The position numbers and the translations under genes were made by a program. Shown piece after piece: positions 41,287 through 50,367 of a stretch of DNA of 64,000 bases (position 1 is its first letter; each line of letters opens with the position of its first letter). This stretch comes from Picochlorum sp. 'celeri'. Taxonomy: Eukaryota > Chlorophyta > Trebouxiophyceae. The stretch covers positions 248,001 through 312,000 of the forward strand of contig JAACMV010000027.1 in NCBI GenBank assembly GCA_010909725.1. Reading direction: 5' to 3'. The notes below the pieces were generated by a model that worked only from the letters and a program-made list of their open reading frames with translations, searched no databases and was not told the DNA's origin.

Positions 41287-42831
41287 ATGAGTACGAGGAC
41301 AGACGACGCTCGTGGACATCCAAAAGGGACTTTACACGTACACCGCACAAACAGTGCAAATATGTCACATGTTGAATCATATATACGTTTATTAAAAGTA
41401 TTATGGAATACGAGGACATGGGTCCTACTGGCACTCATCTTCCTGCAGCTCGTGGGTCAACTACTCTTGCTGCCCATTTTGCCTTCTTTAGTGACGGACG
41501 ATTTTGCCTCTCGGAGAGAAGGAGAGCCCATCCATTGTGATGATTATGAGCCAAAAGATTCTCCCGTATCGTGTCGGGATGCTCATGCGGATGTGGTGCA
41601 GTTTAGTACTGTGTCTGGCTTTTTTCAGAATACAGTCTTTGCAATTGTGCTGAGCCCAGCATTGGGGGCCTGGAGTGATGTTCATGGGCGAAAGCCCGTC
41701 CTTATTCTCGCTCAAAGTATAAGTATTTTACCTGTATGTATCGTTATATTGAATATGAATGGGATCTTGCCGCTGTATTGGATGTATGTGGTGCAAGCAT
41801 GTACAGGGGCTGTGACCCTGATAGCACCAGCACTGGCCTACATGGCTGATTTGATTCCTCCGGCGGAACGGGCTGCGGCTTTTGGGCTGATACTTGCAAG
41901 TTTTTCTGTCGCTATATTAGTTGGTCCTCCAATAGGGGCTGCATTGAGCCCTGGCGTGGTTCCATGGGCAACCATTGGTATTATTGTGTGTACAGTTGTG
42001 GGAACAATCCTGTTTCTCCCAGAGTCGGTGCAGCGAGAAGATTCGATTCGGGCGCAAGAGGCGGCTCGAGAGTCATCCCCAATGATTGGAGGGGGTGGTT
42101 CTTCGGGGTTTTTGAATGCTACGCTCCGTGCGATCGCGATATTGAAGAGGAATGCATTATTTATTCGGTTGACACTCATTTTGATGTTTACGAGTGTTGT
42201 TGCAGAAGGTCTGCAGGATATTCTGATTCAATATCTCCAGCTCAAAATGGGATTCAAAGCAAAAGATGTGTCCCAGATGTTTATGGTGCTGGGCATGGGT
42301 GCTCTTCTTGTACAAGGAGTGTTGCTTCAATTCTTCCTCAGTCTCCTTGGAGAAGCGCGGCTGTTGGGAATGGGTTTGGTGCTGTCGACATGTCAGCAAA
42401 TCATGTTGACTTGGTCGACAAAAAAGTGGCACGCATTGGGCGCTGTATTTCTTGGGTCATTTTCGTCAGTTACGTTTCCGACCATATCGAGTATCAAAGC
42501 GAACAATTCAGAGGAGCATGAACAGGGCTCTGTGCAGGGAGCCTTGTATGGTGCTCGGTCGATTGCAAGCGGGATGGGACCACTTGCGTTTGCATATCTG
42601 TTCAAGATATTCACACAGTCAGACTCATCGCTTCCATTCTTCCCCGGGGCGCCATTTGTTTTAGGTACCTTGGTCATGGCTGCAACAACAGTTCTGTCGT
42701 TTACTTTGCCAGCTGATGCAGGTGGACACAGAGGCAGCTTGTTTGGGGATAGCACTGTATCAAAACGATTGGACGAGGGCAACATTGATCCACACGAAAT
42801 TGAAGAACAAGTTCAACTGCTACATACGTAA
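41287..42831 (+). CDS. Major facilitator superfamily transporter (TetA/MFSD14-like)
   Basis: A single exon encodes 514 residues from the first ATG (a GTG lies 8 codons upstream). Twelve membrane segments are expected. MFS motif A is clear between helices 2 and 3 (GAWSDVHGRKP), and the PALAYMADLIPPAERAAAFG segment after helix 4 is typical of the MFSD14/HIAT1 and tetracycline-exporter branch. A loop of about 40 residues in the first half carries two Cys (HCDDYE and SCRDAH) that could form a disulfide. Substrate unknown. It converges on the second GNAT gene with 48 nt between stops. Confidence 0.9.
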   Translation: MSTRTDDARGHPKGTLHVHRTNSANMSHVESYIRLLKVLWNTRTWVLLALIFLQLVGQLLLLPILPSLVTDDFASRREGEPIHCDDYEPKDSPVSCRDAHADVVQFSTVSGFFQNTVFAIVLSPALGAWSDVHGRKPVLILAQSISILPVCIVILNMNGILPLYWMYVVQACTGAVTLIAPALAYMADLIPPAERAAAFGLILASFSVAILVGPPIGAALSPGVVPWATIGIIVCTVVGTILFLPESVQREDSIRAQEAARESSPMIGGGGSSGFLNATLRAIAILKRNALFIRLTLILMFTSVVAEGLQDILIQYLQLKMGFKAKDVSQMFMVLGMGALLVQGVLLQFFLSLLGEARLLGMGLVLSTCQQIMLTWSTKKWHALGAVFLGSFSSVTFPTISSIKANNSEEHEQGSVQGALYGARSIASGMGPLAFAYLFKIFTQSDSSLPFFPGAPFVLGTLVMAATTVLSFTLPADAGGHRGSLFGDSTVSKRLDEGNIDPHEIEEQVQLLHT

Positions 42832-42879
42832 AATTTGTATTGATTTGATCGATTCATTCATTCATTCATTTTTTCTGTT

Positions 42880-43599
42880 TCATTTGTGTACATCATCATC
42901 CTTGTCTGTTGAGAGAACCATGATGATGAGTCCCTGGTTTGCCACGAGCCTCGCCACAACTGATCCAATCATCTTTTCAAGAGATAAAAGCATTGGAGCA
43001 TCGCTCGTCTTTTGAAATCCAAACGGAGTATAAAACCCTTCCCGATCCTCAACAGTCAATAAGAAAATCTCAGCATCTGCTGGTGCTTTAGCATCCAAAA
43101 TCTGCCTTACAATTGACTTTCCAATGCCTTGGCCCCTATATGCGTCATCCACAACAATAGAGGAGAGCTCGAATGCATCCCTGTCACCTACCCTTCCAAT
43201 AGATTTAATCTGCCCAGCTCCAACAACATGACCATGTGTTTGTTCTTTTGCCACAACAAAATTATCCATATTCAGAGCAATAGGATTCAGCTTTTCCTTG
43301 GCAATCATTTTCAATACACTCCAGGTGTCATTTTGCGTCGCATTTTCAATAGAAATGCCGGCCATCGCTGGCGTATACGCGTCACGAAATGATGGTTTCT
43401 TCCTCTCTTGTGCACGTACAGTCAACATATCCGTCCAGTACCTGGAAGTCGGGGACAGCCCTCGATTCTCCTTACGACGCCAGCCAAAATCTCTTTGAAG
43501 AAATCTAGATGAACGCACAGTGAGTGATCCCCTACAGTCGACCCTAAACCGTCCTCTGGGGGAACCCGGTTGGCGAACTGGGCGAGACCGACACGACAT
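42880..43599 (-). CDS. GNAT-family N-acetyltransferase, organelle-type (copy 2)
   Basis: A single exon encodes 239 residues from the ATG at 43599. An upstream in-frame ATG at 43683 would add 28 residues containing a hydrophobic stretch; I prefer the shorter form because MSCRSRPVRQPGSPRGRF is a typical basic, acid-free transit-peptide start. The acetyl-CoA motif is VVDDAYRGQGIGKSIV, followed by LLTVEDREGFYTPFGFQK. The pattern resembles plant plastid GNATs and bacterial single-domain GNATs. Substrate unknown. It is not a close relative of the GNAT gene at 22874-23701. Confidence 0.85.
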   Translation of the reverse strand: MSCRSRPVRQPGSPRGRFRVDCRGSLTVRSSRFLQRDFGWRRKENRGLSPTSRYWTDMLTVRAQERKKPSFRDAYTPAMAGISIENATQNDTWSVLKMIAKEKLNPIALNMDNFVVAKEQTHGHVVGAGQIKSIGRVGDRDAFELSSIVVDDAYRGQGIGKSIVRQILDAKAPADAEIFLLTVEDREGFYTPFGFQKTSDAPMLLSLEKMIGSVVARLVANQGLIIMVLSTDKDDDVHK

Positions 43600-44217
43600 C
43601 TTGTCGATTATCGGAATACAGACCCATGAAATGATGCAAATATATCTCTTATGATGAACTGAATCGAATGATGTCTGCCGCATTCATCTCATCATCCGAG
43701 ACTGTTGCCAACAAGAACAACTGTTGGCCCCTCCTCAATGCAAATGTGTCAAAGTTCTGCAATCTTGCAGAAGCCGTCCTTACGATAGCAGGTAGTACGC
43801 TTGGGCACGAGAATATGTCACATAAAACAAGGGTCATGAAGACGAAGATACGGTGCTCACTGAATATCATGGATGCATCGTTTTGAAAATGCAACCAATA
43901 AGAAAGAACTAATAAGGCAGGCAGACAGGGTCTATGGCACAAGAAAGAAAGATCAATTCCAACCTTCTTTCGATTGATGATGATAGTTTAAAACAAAAAG
44001 AAATTGAATTGATAAATTTGATTGAACGATAATAAATTGAATGAACTTGGAAGACACAAATTTGCACATGCCTAGGATAATGGACATGATCCATTACCTT
44101 CCAAATGAAAAGGAATTCTGGGTTCATGAGTGGGTTTGCATCGCGTTGGACGAGCAAGTTGACCAGAAATAAAAGGTCTGTAGCTTTTGAAACAAAAATC
44201 ACAAAACCGTCACTCTA
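43600..44217. promoter_or_regulatory. Spacer between GNAT 2 start and RR-TZF 2 stop
   Basis: About 620 bases. Overlapping frames on both strands between 43650 and 43890 (72 and 74 codons from ATG) compete with one another and neither shows a motif, so I do not call a gene. The 43930-44210 part is AT-rich and likely the 3' UTR of RR-TZF 2. Confidence 0.35.
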
Positions 44218-45300
44218 CTACTGGTGACGAGTACTGCTTTCTTGCTGACTCAAAGCCTGCTGAAGCACCTGCTGCACCGTCTGCACGACAGCATCATACT
44301 TTGCAGAAGGCGAATCCTCAATCTGCTGTGTATCCATCATTGACATTTTGAGATTTGCAAGAGTTTCCACGAGAGAATTGATCTGTTCTTCTTTGGGAGT
44401 ATCCGAGGAAGAAAGAGGGGAATAATTTGAATCACTGCGGAATTCATCAAATTTTCCAGGAGAAAACTTTTCCATTGCCCCCAGCAGTTTCTCAGGAGAG
44501 TACTGCCCCATTGCTCCCTGTTGGGACTGTGGTGACACCCGACCAGCATCGAAAATATTCCTCTGTACCTGAGATACTGGACTGTATGTCGAAGGGACGG
44601 CATGCGGTGTCCACACGGGTGTATCATCAGCAGAGTTTGCTCTCTCATGACCCACCACGCTGATATCTGGCAGCAGCCCCTTCTTCCCCTCGTGCCAGTT
44701 TGTCACCTTGTCCTCTTCAAGCTTTTCCTTTATCTTCTTCGAATCTCCATTCTCCTTCTCCCTTTGAATACCAGCCAAAGACGCAGCTGCGAGCTGCTCT
44801 GGAGACACGTATGGCTTGCTCTCTGGAATCCGAAGCTGATTCAATTCATGTGCAAAGAAGCATATGGAACGACGGCACTTGGGCCCATCCTTGCACAACT
44901 GCGTCCTATATCGTGTAGGATGCAGCCAATATTCAAACACATTATGCGCATACGGGCACGCATCCCCTCGGATGCATTCCCCAGATCCCTTCATATCAGG
45001 ACACGCAATCCCAGTGTATGTGTACTTGCGTGGATCCCTCCTCACAGCCTTCTCCCCAGTATGCGCAAAAGGACACACTGTCCAATCATGAACAAACCTC
45101 TTCGTGCATGGAATGATTTTCATGCACCACATTTTAAATTCATCCGTCTCAAACACAGAGGCATCATTCGCTGCCGCATCAGCAGTGTTGGTGGGACAGC
45201 AGCCCACCTTGGCTGCCGGTGGCATATTTTCCTTTCTCCCCCGCTTCTGATCTCCATCACAGCAGTTCTCAGTGTTTGTTTTATTCACGCACTTGACCAT
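44218..45300 (-). CDS. Plant-type RR-TZF CCCH zinc finger protein (paralogue 2)
   Basis: A single exon encodes 360 residues. It has the arginine-rich upstream segment (CTKRFVHDWTVCPFAH), a CCCH finger (CIRGDACPYAH), the linker VFEYWLHPTRYRT and a second finger (CKDGPKCRRSICFFAH). The finger region is very close to the protein at 9634-11009 but the tails are unrelated: here the C-terminus is Ser/Gln-rich with a terminal QQVLQQALSQQ helix. Such proteins bind AU-rich mRNA elements and control mRNA decay in plants. The intron present in paralogue 1 is absent here at the same point. Confidence 0.93.
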   Translation of the reverse strand: MVKCVNKTNTENCCDGDQKRGRKENMPPAAKVGCCPTNTADAAANDASVFETDEFKMWCMKIIPCTKRFVHDWTVCPFAHTGEKAVRRDPRKYTYTGIACPDMKGSGECIRGDACPYAHNVFEYWLHPTRYRTQLCKDGPKCRRSICFFAHELNQLRIPESKPYVSPEQLAAASLAGIQREKENGDSKKIKEKLEEDKVTNWHEGKKGLLPDISVVGHERANSADDTPVWTPHAVPSTYSPVSQVQRNIFDAGRVSPQSQQGAMGQYSPEKLLGAMEKFSPGKFDEFRSDSNYSPLSSSDTPKEEQINSLVETLANLKMSMMDTQQIEDSPSAKYDAVVQTVQQVLQQALSQQESSTRHQ

Positions 45301-46091
45301 GGCAATGACTCAACAACGCTTATTCGCGAATGTAGTAGTAGTAGAAGAAAACACACGTCAGCACCTGGGACACTCGTCTCTCGTTTGTACGGTGGTATAA
45401 TGAGTATATCCTCACGCACGAATACTCTCACAGAATAGTATCAATTAAAACAGTTATAAGCAAAAGCTTGATGGAACTGGAGGTATCAACGATAACGAAT
45501 AGGTGATACGACGTCGGGGAGGAGAAATACGGACTCTTTTTCTTTTTCCGACTGTCCTCTTCGTCTTGGTATTTGTTCCTTGGCGTAATACCTATTCAAT
45601 GTATTAAAACAATGATACAACTATCGCATACAAATATACATTCAAAATGAGTGCCATCCCAGAGCACCCACGTGCCACTAAATATAACGTCCTGCGTCAT
45701 CACCCATAATGGGAAACTGGTCAGAACCTGGACTTTTGCCGAGTCAGCATAATTATTCGGATCTCTGCGGAGATCTCAAGAGATCTGACATGGAGAGATC
45801 TGACCTCTTGGTCGACAGACAAGGAGAGCTGATTTTGCCTTGTGTATGATTCATTCATTCAACTGTATATTATTTTAAAACGCATTTTTGTTGTATCATT
45901 ATAGTAGCATATGACTGCTCAGTGAACGCTCATTATCAGTGCTTGTCGTTTAAACCCTCTCTTTTTACAGCAGAAGTTCTGAATTTGTGGCTTTACGAAT
46001 GTGCCATCCATAGTATCGCATGATGATTCCATCGTGTGATAAATAATGTACTTGCATCGCGTAGCAGAAGAACACGACACAATTGACCACC
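45301..46091. promoter_or_regulatory. Divergent intergenic region, RR-TZF 2 / YnfA-like genes
   Basis: About 790 bases without a supported gene. Four GATCT elements occur within 42 bases (45760, 45772, 45782, 45797), including two copies of AGAGATCTGAC. TTTTTC runs lie near 45536-45550. It likely holds both promoters. Confidence 0.4.
45760..45801. promoter_or_regulatory. Cluster of four GATCT/AGATCT elements
   Basis: Four GATCT cores spaced 10-15 bases apart, about 460-500 bp upstream of the RR-TZF 2 start. Regularly spaced palindromic cores could be a regulatory array. Function is purely inferred. Confidence 0.25.
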
Positions 46092-46523
46092 ATGCAACAA
46101 CAAGAACAAGAACAAGAGCTAGAGTACACACCATACAAGGGTGAATACGGATGGAGCGCTGGGAACGTCGTCGTATGCATCTTCTTGTTCGTTCTTGCTG
46201 GATTCGCAGAGGTTGGCGGTGGTTGGCTAGTGTGGCAGACTGTGCGAGAATCCAAAGCATGGTATATGGCTGTCATAGGTAGTCTGGTCCTTGTTGGCTA
46301 CGGGTTTATACCAACACTGCAGCCACTGGACAATTTCGGTAGAATATACGCTGTATACGGCGGCTTTTTCATCCTCCTATCCTATATATGGGGATGGATT
46401 GTGGACGATGTCAAGCCAGATACTGGCGATTGGGTAGGCACTGGCATTGCCCTTGTAGGCGTCTTGCTGGCCCTCTTTTGGCCTGGGCGATCAGAAGATT
46501 CTTCGAGCGACACAGCTTATTAA
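46092..46523 (+). CDS. YnfA/UPF0060 family small membrane protein
   Basis: A single exon encodes 143 residues from the first ATG (the frame extends 3 codons upstream to a TTG). After a 30-residue Gln/Glu-rich head, four hydrophobic segments follow with UPF0060 features: FAEVGGGWLVW in helix 1, the GRIYAVYGG turn before helix 3, and DWVGTGIALVGVL in helix 4. Bacterial YnfA is a small multidrug-resistance-like protein of about 108 residues; the match is collinear. The family is mainly bacterial, so its presence in a nuclear eukaryotic context suggests old transfer. It converges on the DTD gene with 49 nt between stops. Confidence 0.88.
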   Translation: MQQQEQEQELEYTPYKGEYGWSAGNVVVCIFLFVLAGFAEVGGGWLVWQTVRESKAWYMAVIGSLVLVGYGFIPTLQPLDNFGRIYAVYGGFFILLSYIWGWIVDDVKPDTGDWVGTGIALVGVLLALFWPGRSEDSSSDTAY

Positions 46524-46572
46524 TCATCATATATATGATGTATGTATATATGGCAATAGAATATTCTTGCCT

Positions 46573-47148
46573 TCAGTCCTTTGAAGAATCCAAGGTTATC
46601 GTAACAGGACCTGAATTCTGTATTGACACCTCCATCAATGCTCCAAACACCCCATCTTTTATTTTATCTGCGTCATAATCTTTCTGTAATCGATCCAAGA
46701 GCTTTTCATACATGGCCTTGGCCTGCAACGGCGGCATTGCCTTGCTGAAATCAGGCTTGTTGCCTTTCAATCTTCCACACAAGGTAAACTGACTAACACA
46801 AAGAATCTCATATCCATTATCCTTCACAGACGTATCCCATGCTTTCTGATCACCACCAGACGATGCAGTTGATGGCCAAATTCTGTACACAGAGAACAGA
46901 AAGAGACAAAGAGATGTGTGAGTTTGTTGTCAGAAGAAGAATAGAAGCATTCCAACATGCAAGACAAGAAGAATCGATCAATCATCACACCTGATATTCA
47001 GTAACTTTCTGGCTATATAATCGAGATCCGCATCGGTATCATCCGAGCTGATACCAATCAATGCGACCAATCCATTGTCAATGCTCGACACAATGGCATT
47101 GTTCACGGCGACACTCGCCCTCGATACCCTCTGAATAGTCGCTTTCAT
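46573..47148 (-). CDS. DTD: D-aminoacyl-tRNA deacylase (DTD)
   Basis: Exons 47148-46991 and 46882-46573 encode 155 residues. The 108-nt phase-2 intron (GTGTGA...TGTACAG) joins ...KLLNIR to IWPSTASSGG. The enzyme removes D-amino acids (and glycine from tRNA-Ala) wrongly attached to tRNA. Both active-site motifs are present: SQFTLCGR and the C-terminal NSGPVTI (Gly-cisPro motif). The first residues MKATIQRVSRASV are the usual start of the family, so no organelle leader is seen. The start codon lies only 45 nt after the stop of the uS15 gene on the same strand. Confidence 0.96.
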
Positions 47149-47193
47149 ACACCAAAAGTATTATTGAACTATATTTGTTGATGTACATAATAA

Positions 47194-47952
47194 TTATGAA
47201 TATCGTTGAGTAAAACGATCCTGAGGGCCAAAAGAATCCTTCAGGCCGAGCCTGCTAATGACCTTGGCATACCGATCAAACTGCGTCCGACGAAGATATT
47301 GCAACAACTGTCGACGCCCATGCAGCATGGCACGCAATCCTCGACGAGAAGAATGATCCTTTGGGTGCGCCTTGACATGCTCTGCTAATAATGCAATCTT
47401 TGATGTGAGCAAGGCCACCTGCACATCGCTCGACCCAGTATCTCCAGGAAACCGAGCAAACTCCTTGGCCACCTCTTGCAATGTCGCCCGTGTCCTATCT
47501 TTTCTCGATCCCATCTCCAGCGACATGTATCTCTCCACCAGATCAGGTCGTTGTTGCTGACTCATTGCTTCTTCTTCAAAATCTTTTGAAGATGTTGGCT
47601 CTTCTTTGGCAACTCGTCTTTCCCTCGCCTCAGCATCCATCGCAGTTGAATCCATAGCATTTGAAGAAGAAGAAGAAGAAGATTCTTCGCCTTGTGTATG
47701 TCGACGCTGATATCCGACCTGAGGTCTCTCCGAACGAGGAGGTAATGGCGATTTCAGTCGCCTCCATACGCTTGCTGAACAAGTTATACCCCGCGATGGC
47801 ATCACCATCACATCATCTGATCTATTTTTTATATTGTCCCATGTTGGTATTCCACCCATGCTCTGAGTCATCCATCCCTGCAATGCCTGTGGAAGACAAT
47901 TCTTCCACGTGGTCCCGCTCCGCCTGCCATTCGCTGCTATGCAGCTCAACAT
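47194..47952 (-). CDS. Organellar ribosomal protein uS15 precursor
   Basis: A single exon encodes 252 residues. The C-terminal ~90 residues are a complete bacterial-type S15: FPGDTGSSDVQVALLTSKI, HPKDHSSRRGLRAML, RRQLLQYLRR and YAKVISRLGLKD. It binds 16S rRNA in the small subunit of the plastid or mitochondrial ribosome. The long N-terminal part includes a leader without acidic residues at the start and an eight-Ser run encoded by a GAA/TTC triplet repeat (near 47664-47688). Which organelle cannot be decided from sequence. It sits 43 nt downstream of the zinc-finger gene and 45 nt upstream of DTD. Confidence 0.95.
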   Translation of the reverse strand: MLSCIAANGRRSGTTWKNCLPQALQGWMTQSMGGIPTWDNIKNRSDDVMVMPSRGITCSASVWRRLKSPLPPRSERPQVGYQRRHTQGEESSSSSSSNAMDSTAMDAEARERRVAKEEPTSSKDFEEEAMSQQQRPDLVERYMSLEMGSRKDRTRATLQEVAKEFARFPGDTGSSDVQVALLTSKIALLAEHVKAHPKDHSSRRGLRAMLHGRRQLLQYLRRTQFDRYAKVISRLGLKDSFGPQDRFTQRYS

Positions 47953-47995
47953 GATGTATTATAGGTATTATTACACTTGTCAAATAATAATACAT

Positions 47996-48445
47996 TCATG
48001 GGACTCGGAATCCAATCGGTTCCCTTTTAATACCCGTGCCAAGGCATGCCCCACAGATTGAAAATCCTTTACAGTAGCAGCTCTTACACCACACTGGCCA
48101 CGCCCCTGATTCTGTAATGGCTGGTGCTCGCATCTTATTCAATCTACCTTTTCCATGACATACACGGCATACTGCTGTACCAGTCCCATGGCATTCGTTA
48201 CAGTACTCTTCCTCTGGGCAGTCTGGGAGAGGGCGTGAGCATGCTGGTATGCCAGACTGGCATGAGACAAGCCTCTGTGTCGTGGTCGGCTGTGTGTCAG
48301 GATCACCACCACCATGATCAAACGGTGTCCATGATGCGCATACAAGATGATGCCGTGCTGAACAGCCTATCGGGTGTACAATACAAGGACCCTGTTGTTG
48401 TCGAGGTGTCAACAACAGGGTGCCAGAGAATGCCGTCTTCTTCAT
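47996..48445 (-). CDS. DnaJ-type (CXXCXGXG) zinc-finger protein, BSD2-like, probably plastid
   Basis: A single exon encodes 149 residues. Four cysteine-pair repeats of the DnaJ central domain are seen: CNECHGTG, CRVCHGKG, CKSCYCKG and CGACLGTG. There is no J domain, as in plant plastid chaperones such as BSD2, which helps Rubisco assembly, and in other small DnaJ-E proteins. The first ~60 residues are basic/Ser-Thr-rich and could be a transit peptide. First gene of a minus-strand trio with uS15 (43 nt) and DTD. The precise client protein is unknown. Confidence 0.85.
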   Translation of the reverse strand: MKKTAFSGTLLLTPRQQQGPCIVHPIGCSARHHLVCASWTPFDHGGGDPDTQPTTTQRLVSCQSGIPACSRPLPDCPEEEYCNECHGTGTAVCRVCHGKGRLNKMRAPAITESGAWPVWCKSCYCKGFSICGACLGTGIKREPIGFRVP

Positions 48446-48787
48446 TCTCTCTTTTTCTCTCTTTCTTTCTTATTAAATAGACGATTGTCTATTGCAATAC
48501 TACTAGTAGTAATACTACTATTTTTTGGATACACTACCAGGAGGGAAGGAATGCGCAGGTGTAGAAGAAGATGCATGCTGCTCTCCGAGAGAGAGCGCAT
48601 ATTTTGATTGGCGCCATGGATCTGTCAGCAGTATGGGTGTGAGAAGAAAGAAAGACTTGTCATCATCATGATGATGATAAATAATGTATATATACCAACA
48701 CATTCACTGAAGCATCATCATAATAACATACATTGGGCGAGAGCGTGGGTATTGATTGGTTGTAGGGTGTCTGAGGTTTGCGTAGGC
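48446..48787. promoter_or_regulatory. Divergent region upstream of the zinc-finger trio and the unknown plastid-type gene
   Basis: About 340 bases. The unknown gene's frame continues through 48668-48787 but with improbable composition, so it is treated as 5' UTR. Contains a pyrimidine-rich CTTTCTCT run (48449-48472) and short CTACTA/TAGTAG repeats (48500-48520). The only promoter available to the minus-strand trio is here. Confidence 0.4.
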
Positions 48788-50302
48788 ATGTCGAGACACA
48801 TGGTGGCCCAGGAATTGGGCATGGTACCCGTGCCATCGTGCCATCGTGCTCATAGAGTAGTAGAAAGATCAAAATGTACCAGTTTAATGGTAGTATCTGG
48901 CATGAAACAGTGTCCTGTTCGGACCTTTGTCCGTACACGACAACGGAGAGCGTCCTCTCGTCCAGTGATGACTGTGCCTTGTGTTGCTGCTGCTGCTTCT
49001 TCTTTTTCGGAGGATGATGGGCGAACAGAGCATGTGTTTGCACAAGCGCTGTTGTTGTGTTTTCTTGCGTGTCAGAACAGGTCATTTTTTGCATCGAAAT
49101 GCTTTGTCGAGTGCGTCATTGGCATGTACAAGAGAGGGTACTCGTTGGATGCTATGAAGAGGATTGTCACGTTTGGAACTCTGTCTGCTGGTGGAATGGA
49201 GCAGCCAATGATGCAGGATATTATGTTGACGTGGATGACGCTCGTCTATTTGACGCTCGATGAGATTGGTTTGGTCAAGGATGGCAAAGCTGCTGCTGTG
49301 CAGGAAACAGATGATGATGATGAAGGATCAGAAGGGATGGTGAGTAACACGTCGTCCGTCATGATTAGAGGTCTGAGAGATATTGCAACAACATGGATTG
49401 ATCAGTTTAAGAATGGAATGACGTTACGGCAGTTGCAGTTGCAACAGAGTATGCAGGGGCTGTCGACTGCTGATGAGGAACCAGGGGAATTTGTCAGGGT
49501 GATGCAGCAGAATTCCAGATTGGTGCTCTTGGCTCTTCAAGTGGTGCGTGATTCGGGAGAAACGTGTGAAAAGATTCCACTTGATATGAAACGTTCAGAT
49601 GATGATGATTCGGTGATGATCGAGTCTCCTTTGCATTATGCCATGACTGGATTCATTCGTGGCATGATGGACATGCCTGCTGATCCGCTGGATGGAAGTG
49701 TGTCTTCGAGGGAGGAAGACCTCAGAGAGACTGCCGTGAGACTTCTTCTGTCGTTTAATGGTGCTGTTTTAGGGTATTTATCGCCTGCACAGAGCTTTGT
49801 TTCGACAGCAGCATACTGCTATGTATCGGGCTGGACAGCTGATGAGGTGTACATGGTGCTGCGACCAGAAGAGTTTGAACAAAGTGGGGGACTGGTCAAG
49901 GTGGCACGTCCTCCTGGAGGGACGAATGCTTCCGCAACCCTGTTTGCTCGATGGATAAGTATCGTATATATGACCATGGCGAAGCTTGGAGTTATGCATC
50001 CCAAGGCGTCCGAGTCGCAAGGATGGGCATGGGTGGGTTCTGCTGATGGGCAGCAGGGGGGAGGAGGCAATCTTGAGGCCTTGGGGGTGAGTGATTTCAT
50101 CACACATACATTGCGCGCTGCGTCGGACACGCCTGTTCAAGAAACTTCCGTTGATGGTGGATTTTCGTTCAAATTTGAAGATCCTGATCTCATGAGGCAA
50201 TCTGGATTTGCACTTGTTTTGATGCAACAGATCTCTCTGGTCCACATGACCAAGCAGCTTGTCGAAAATCGATTAGCCAGGGAGAATGCGGGTATAGTAT
50301 GA
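48788..50302 (+). CDS. Unknown plastid-type protein with an internal duplication
   Basis: A single exon encodes 504 residues from the ATG at 48788, followed by an Arg/Ser/Val-rich, acid-poor leader ending near VAAAASS, typical of a transit peptide. The mature part holds two related helical modules. Each has a LLL-x-F start, an aromatic-rich middle (MYKRGYSLDAM and CYVSGWTADEV), a loop, then MTLVYLTLDEIGLV or ISIVYMTMAKLGVM; a second shared element contains LVLLALQVV or ALVLMQQI. An acidic linker (TDDDDEGSEG) lies in module 1. I do not recognise the family. A 58-bp tandem duplication covers its last codons and stop. Confidence 0.75.
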   Translation: MSRHMVAQELGMVPVPSCHRAHRVVERSKCTSLMVVSGMKQCPVRTFVRTRQRRASSRPVMTVPCVAAAASSFSEDDGRTEHVFAQALLLCFLACQNRSFFASKCFVECVIGMYKRGYSLDAMKRIVTFGTLSAGGMEQPMMQDIMLTWMTLVYLTLDEIGLVKDGKAAAVQETDDDDEGSEGMVSNTSSVMIRGLRDIATTWIDQFKNGMTLRQLQLQQSMQGLSTADEEPGEFVRVMQQNSRLVLLALQVVRDSGETCEKIPLDMKRSDDDDSVMIESPLHYAMTGFIRGMMDMPADPLDGSVSSREEDLRETAVRLLLSFNGAVLGYLSPAQSFVSTAAYCYVSGWTADEVYMVLRPEEFEQSGGLVKVARPPGGTNASATLFARWISIVYMTMAKLGVMHPKASESQGWAWVGSADGQQGGGGNLEALGVSDFITHTLRAASDTPVQETSVDGGFSFKFEDPDLMRQSGFALVLMQQISLVHMTKQLVENRLARENAGIV

Positions 50303-50367
50303 TGAATGGCCAAGCTGCTTGTCGAAAATCGATTAGCCAGGGAGAATGCGGGTATAGTATGATGAAT
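50250..50367. repeat. Tandem duplication of ~58 bp across a stop codon
   Basis: Bases 50250-50307 and 50310-50367 are identical except for one A/T difference (CAAGCAGCTT versus CAAGCTGCTT), with a period of exactly 60. The first copy contains the last ~17 codons and the stop of the upstream gene; the second lies in the 3' UTR. The stop in copy 1 prevents use of copy 2. Confidence 0.97.

Noticed and set aside
43649..43890. Small overlapping frames on both strands upstream of GNAT 2 (72 and 74 codons from ATG)
   Set aside because: They compete on opposite strands, show no motif, and lie where the GNAT 2 promoter or 5' UTR should be.
45919..46276. Minus-strand ORFs opposite the YnfA-like gene
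   Set aside because: They are shadows of a recognisable plus-strand protein.
48668..48787. Extended N-terminus of the unknown plastid-type protein from ATGATGATGATAAAT
   Set aside because: The extra residues are repetitive and improbable; the ATG at 48788 begins a typical transit peptide.
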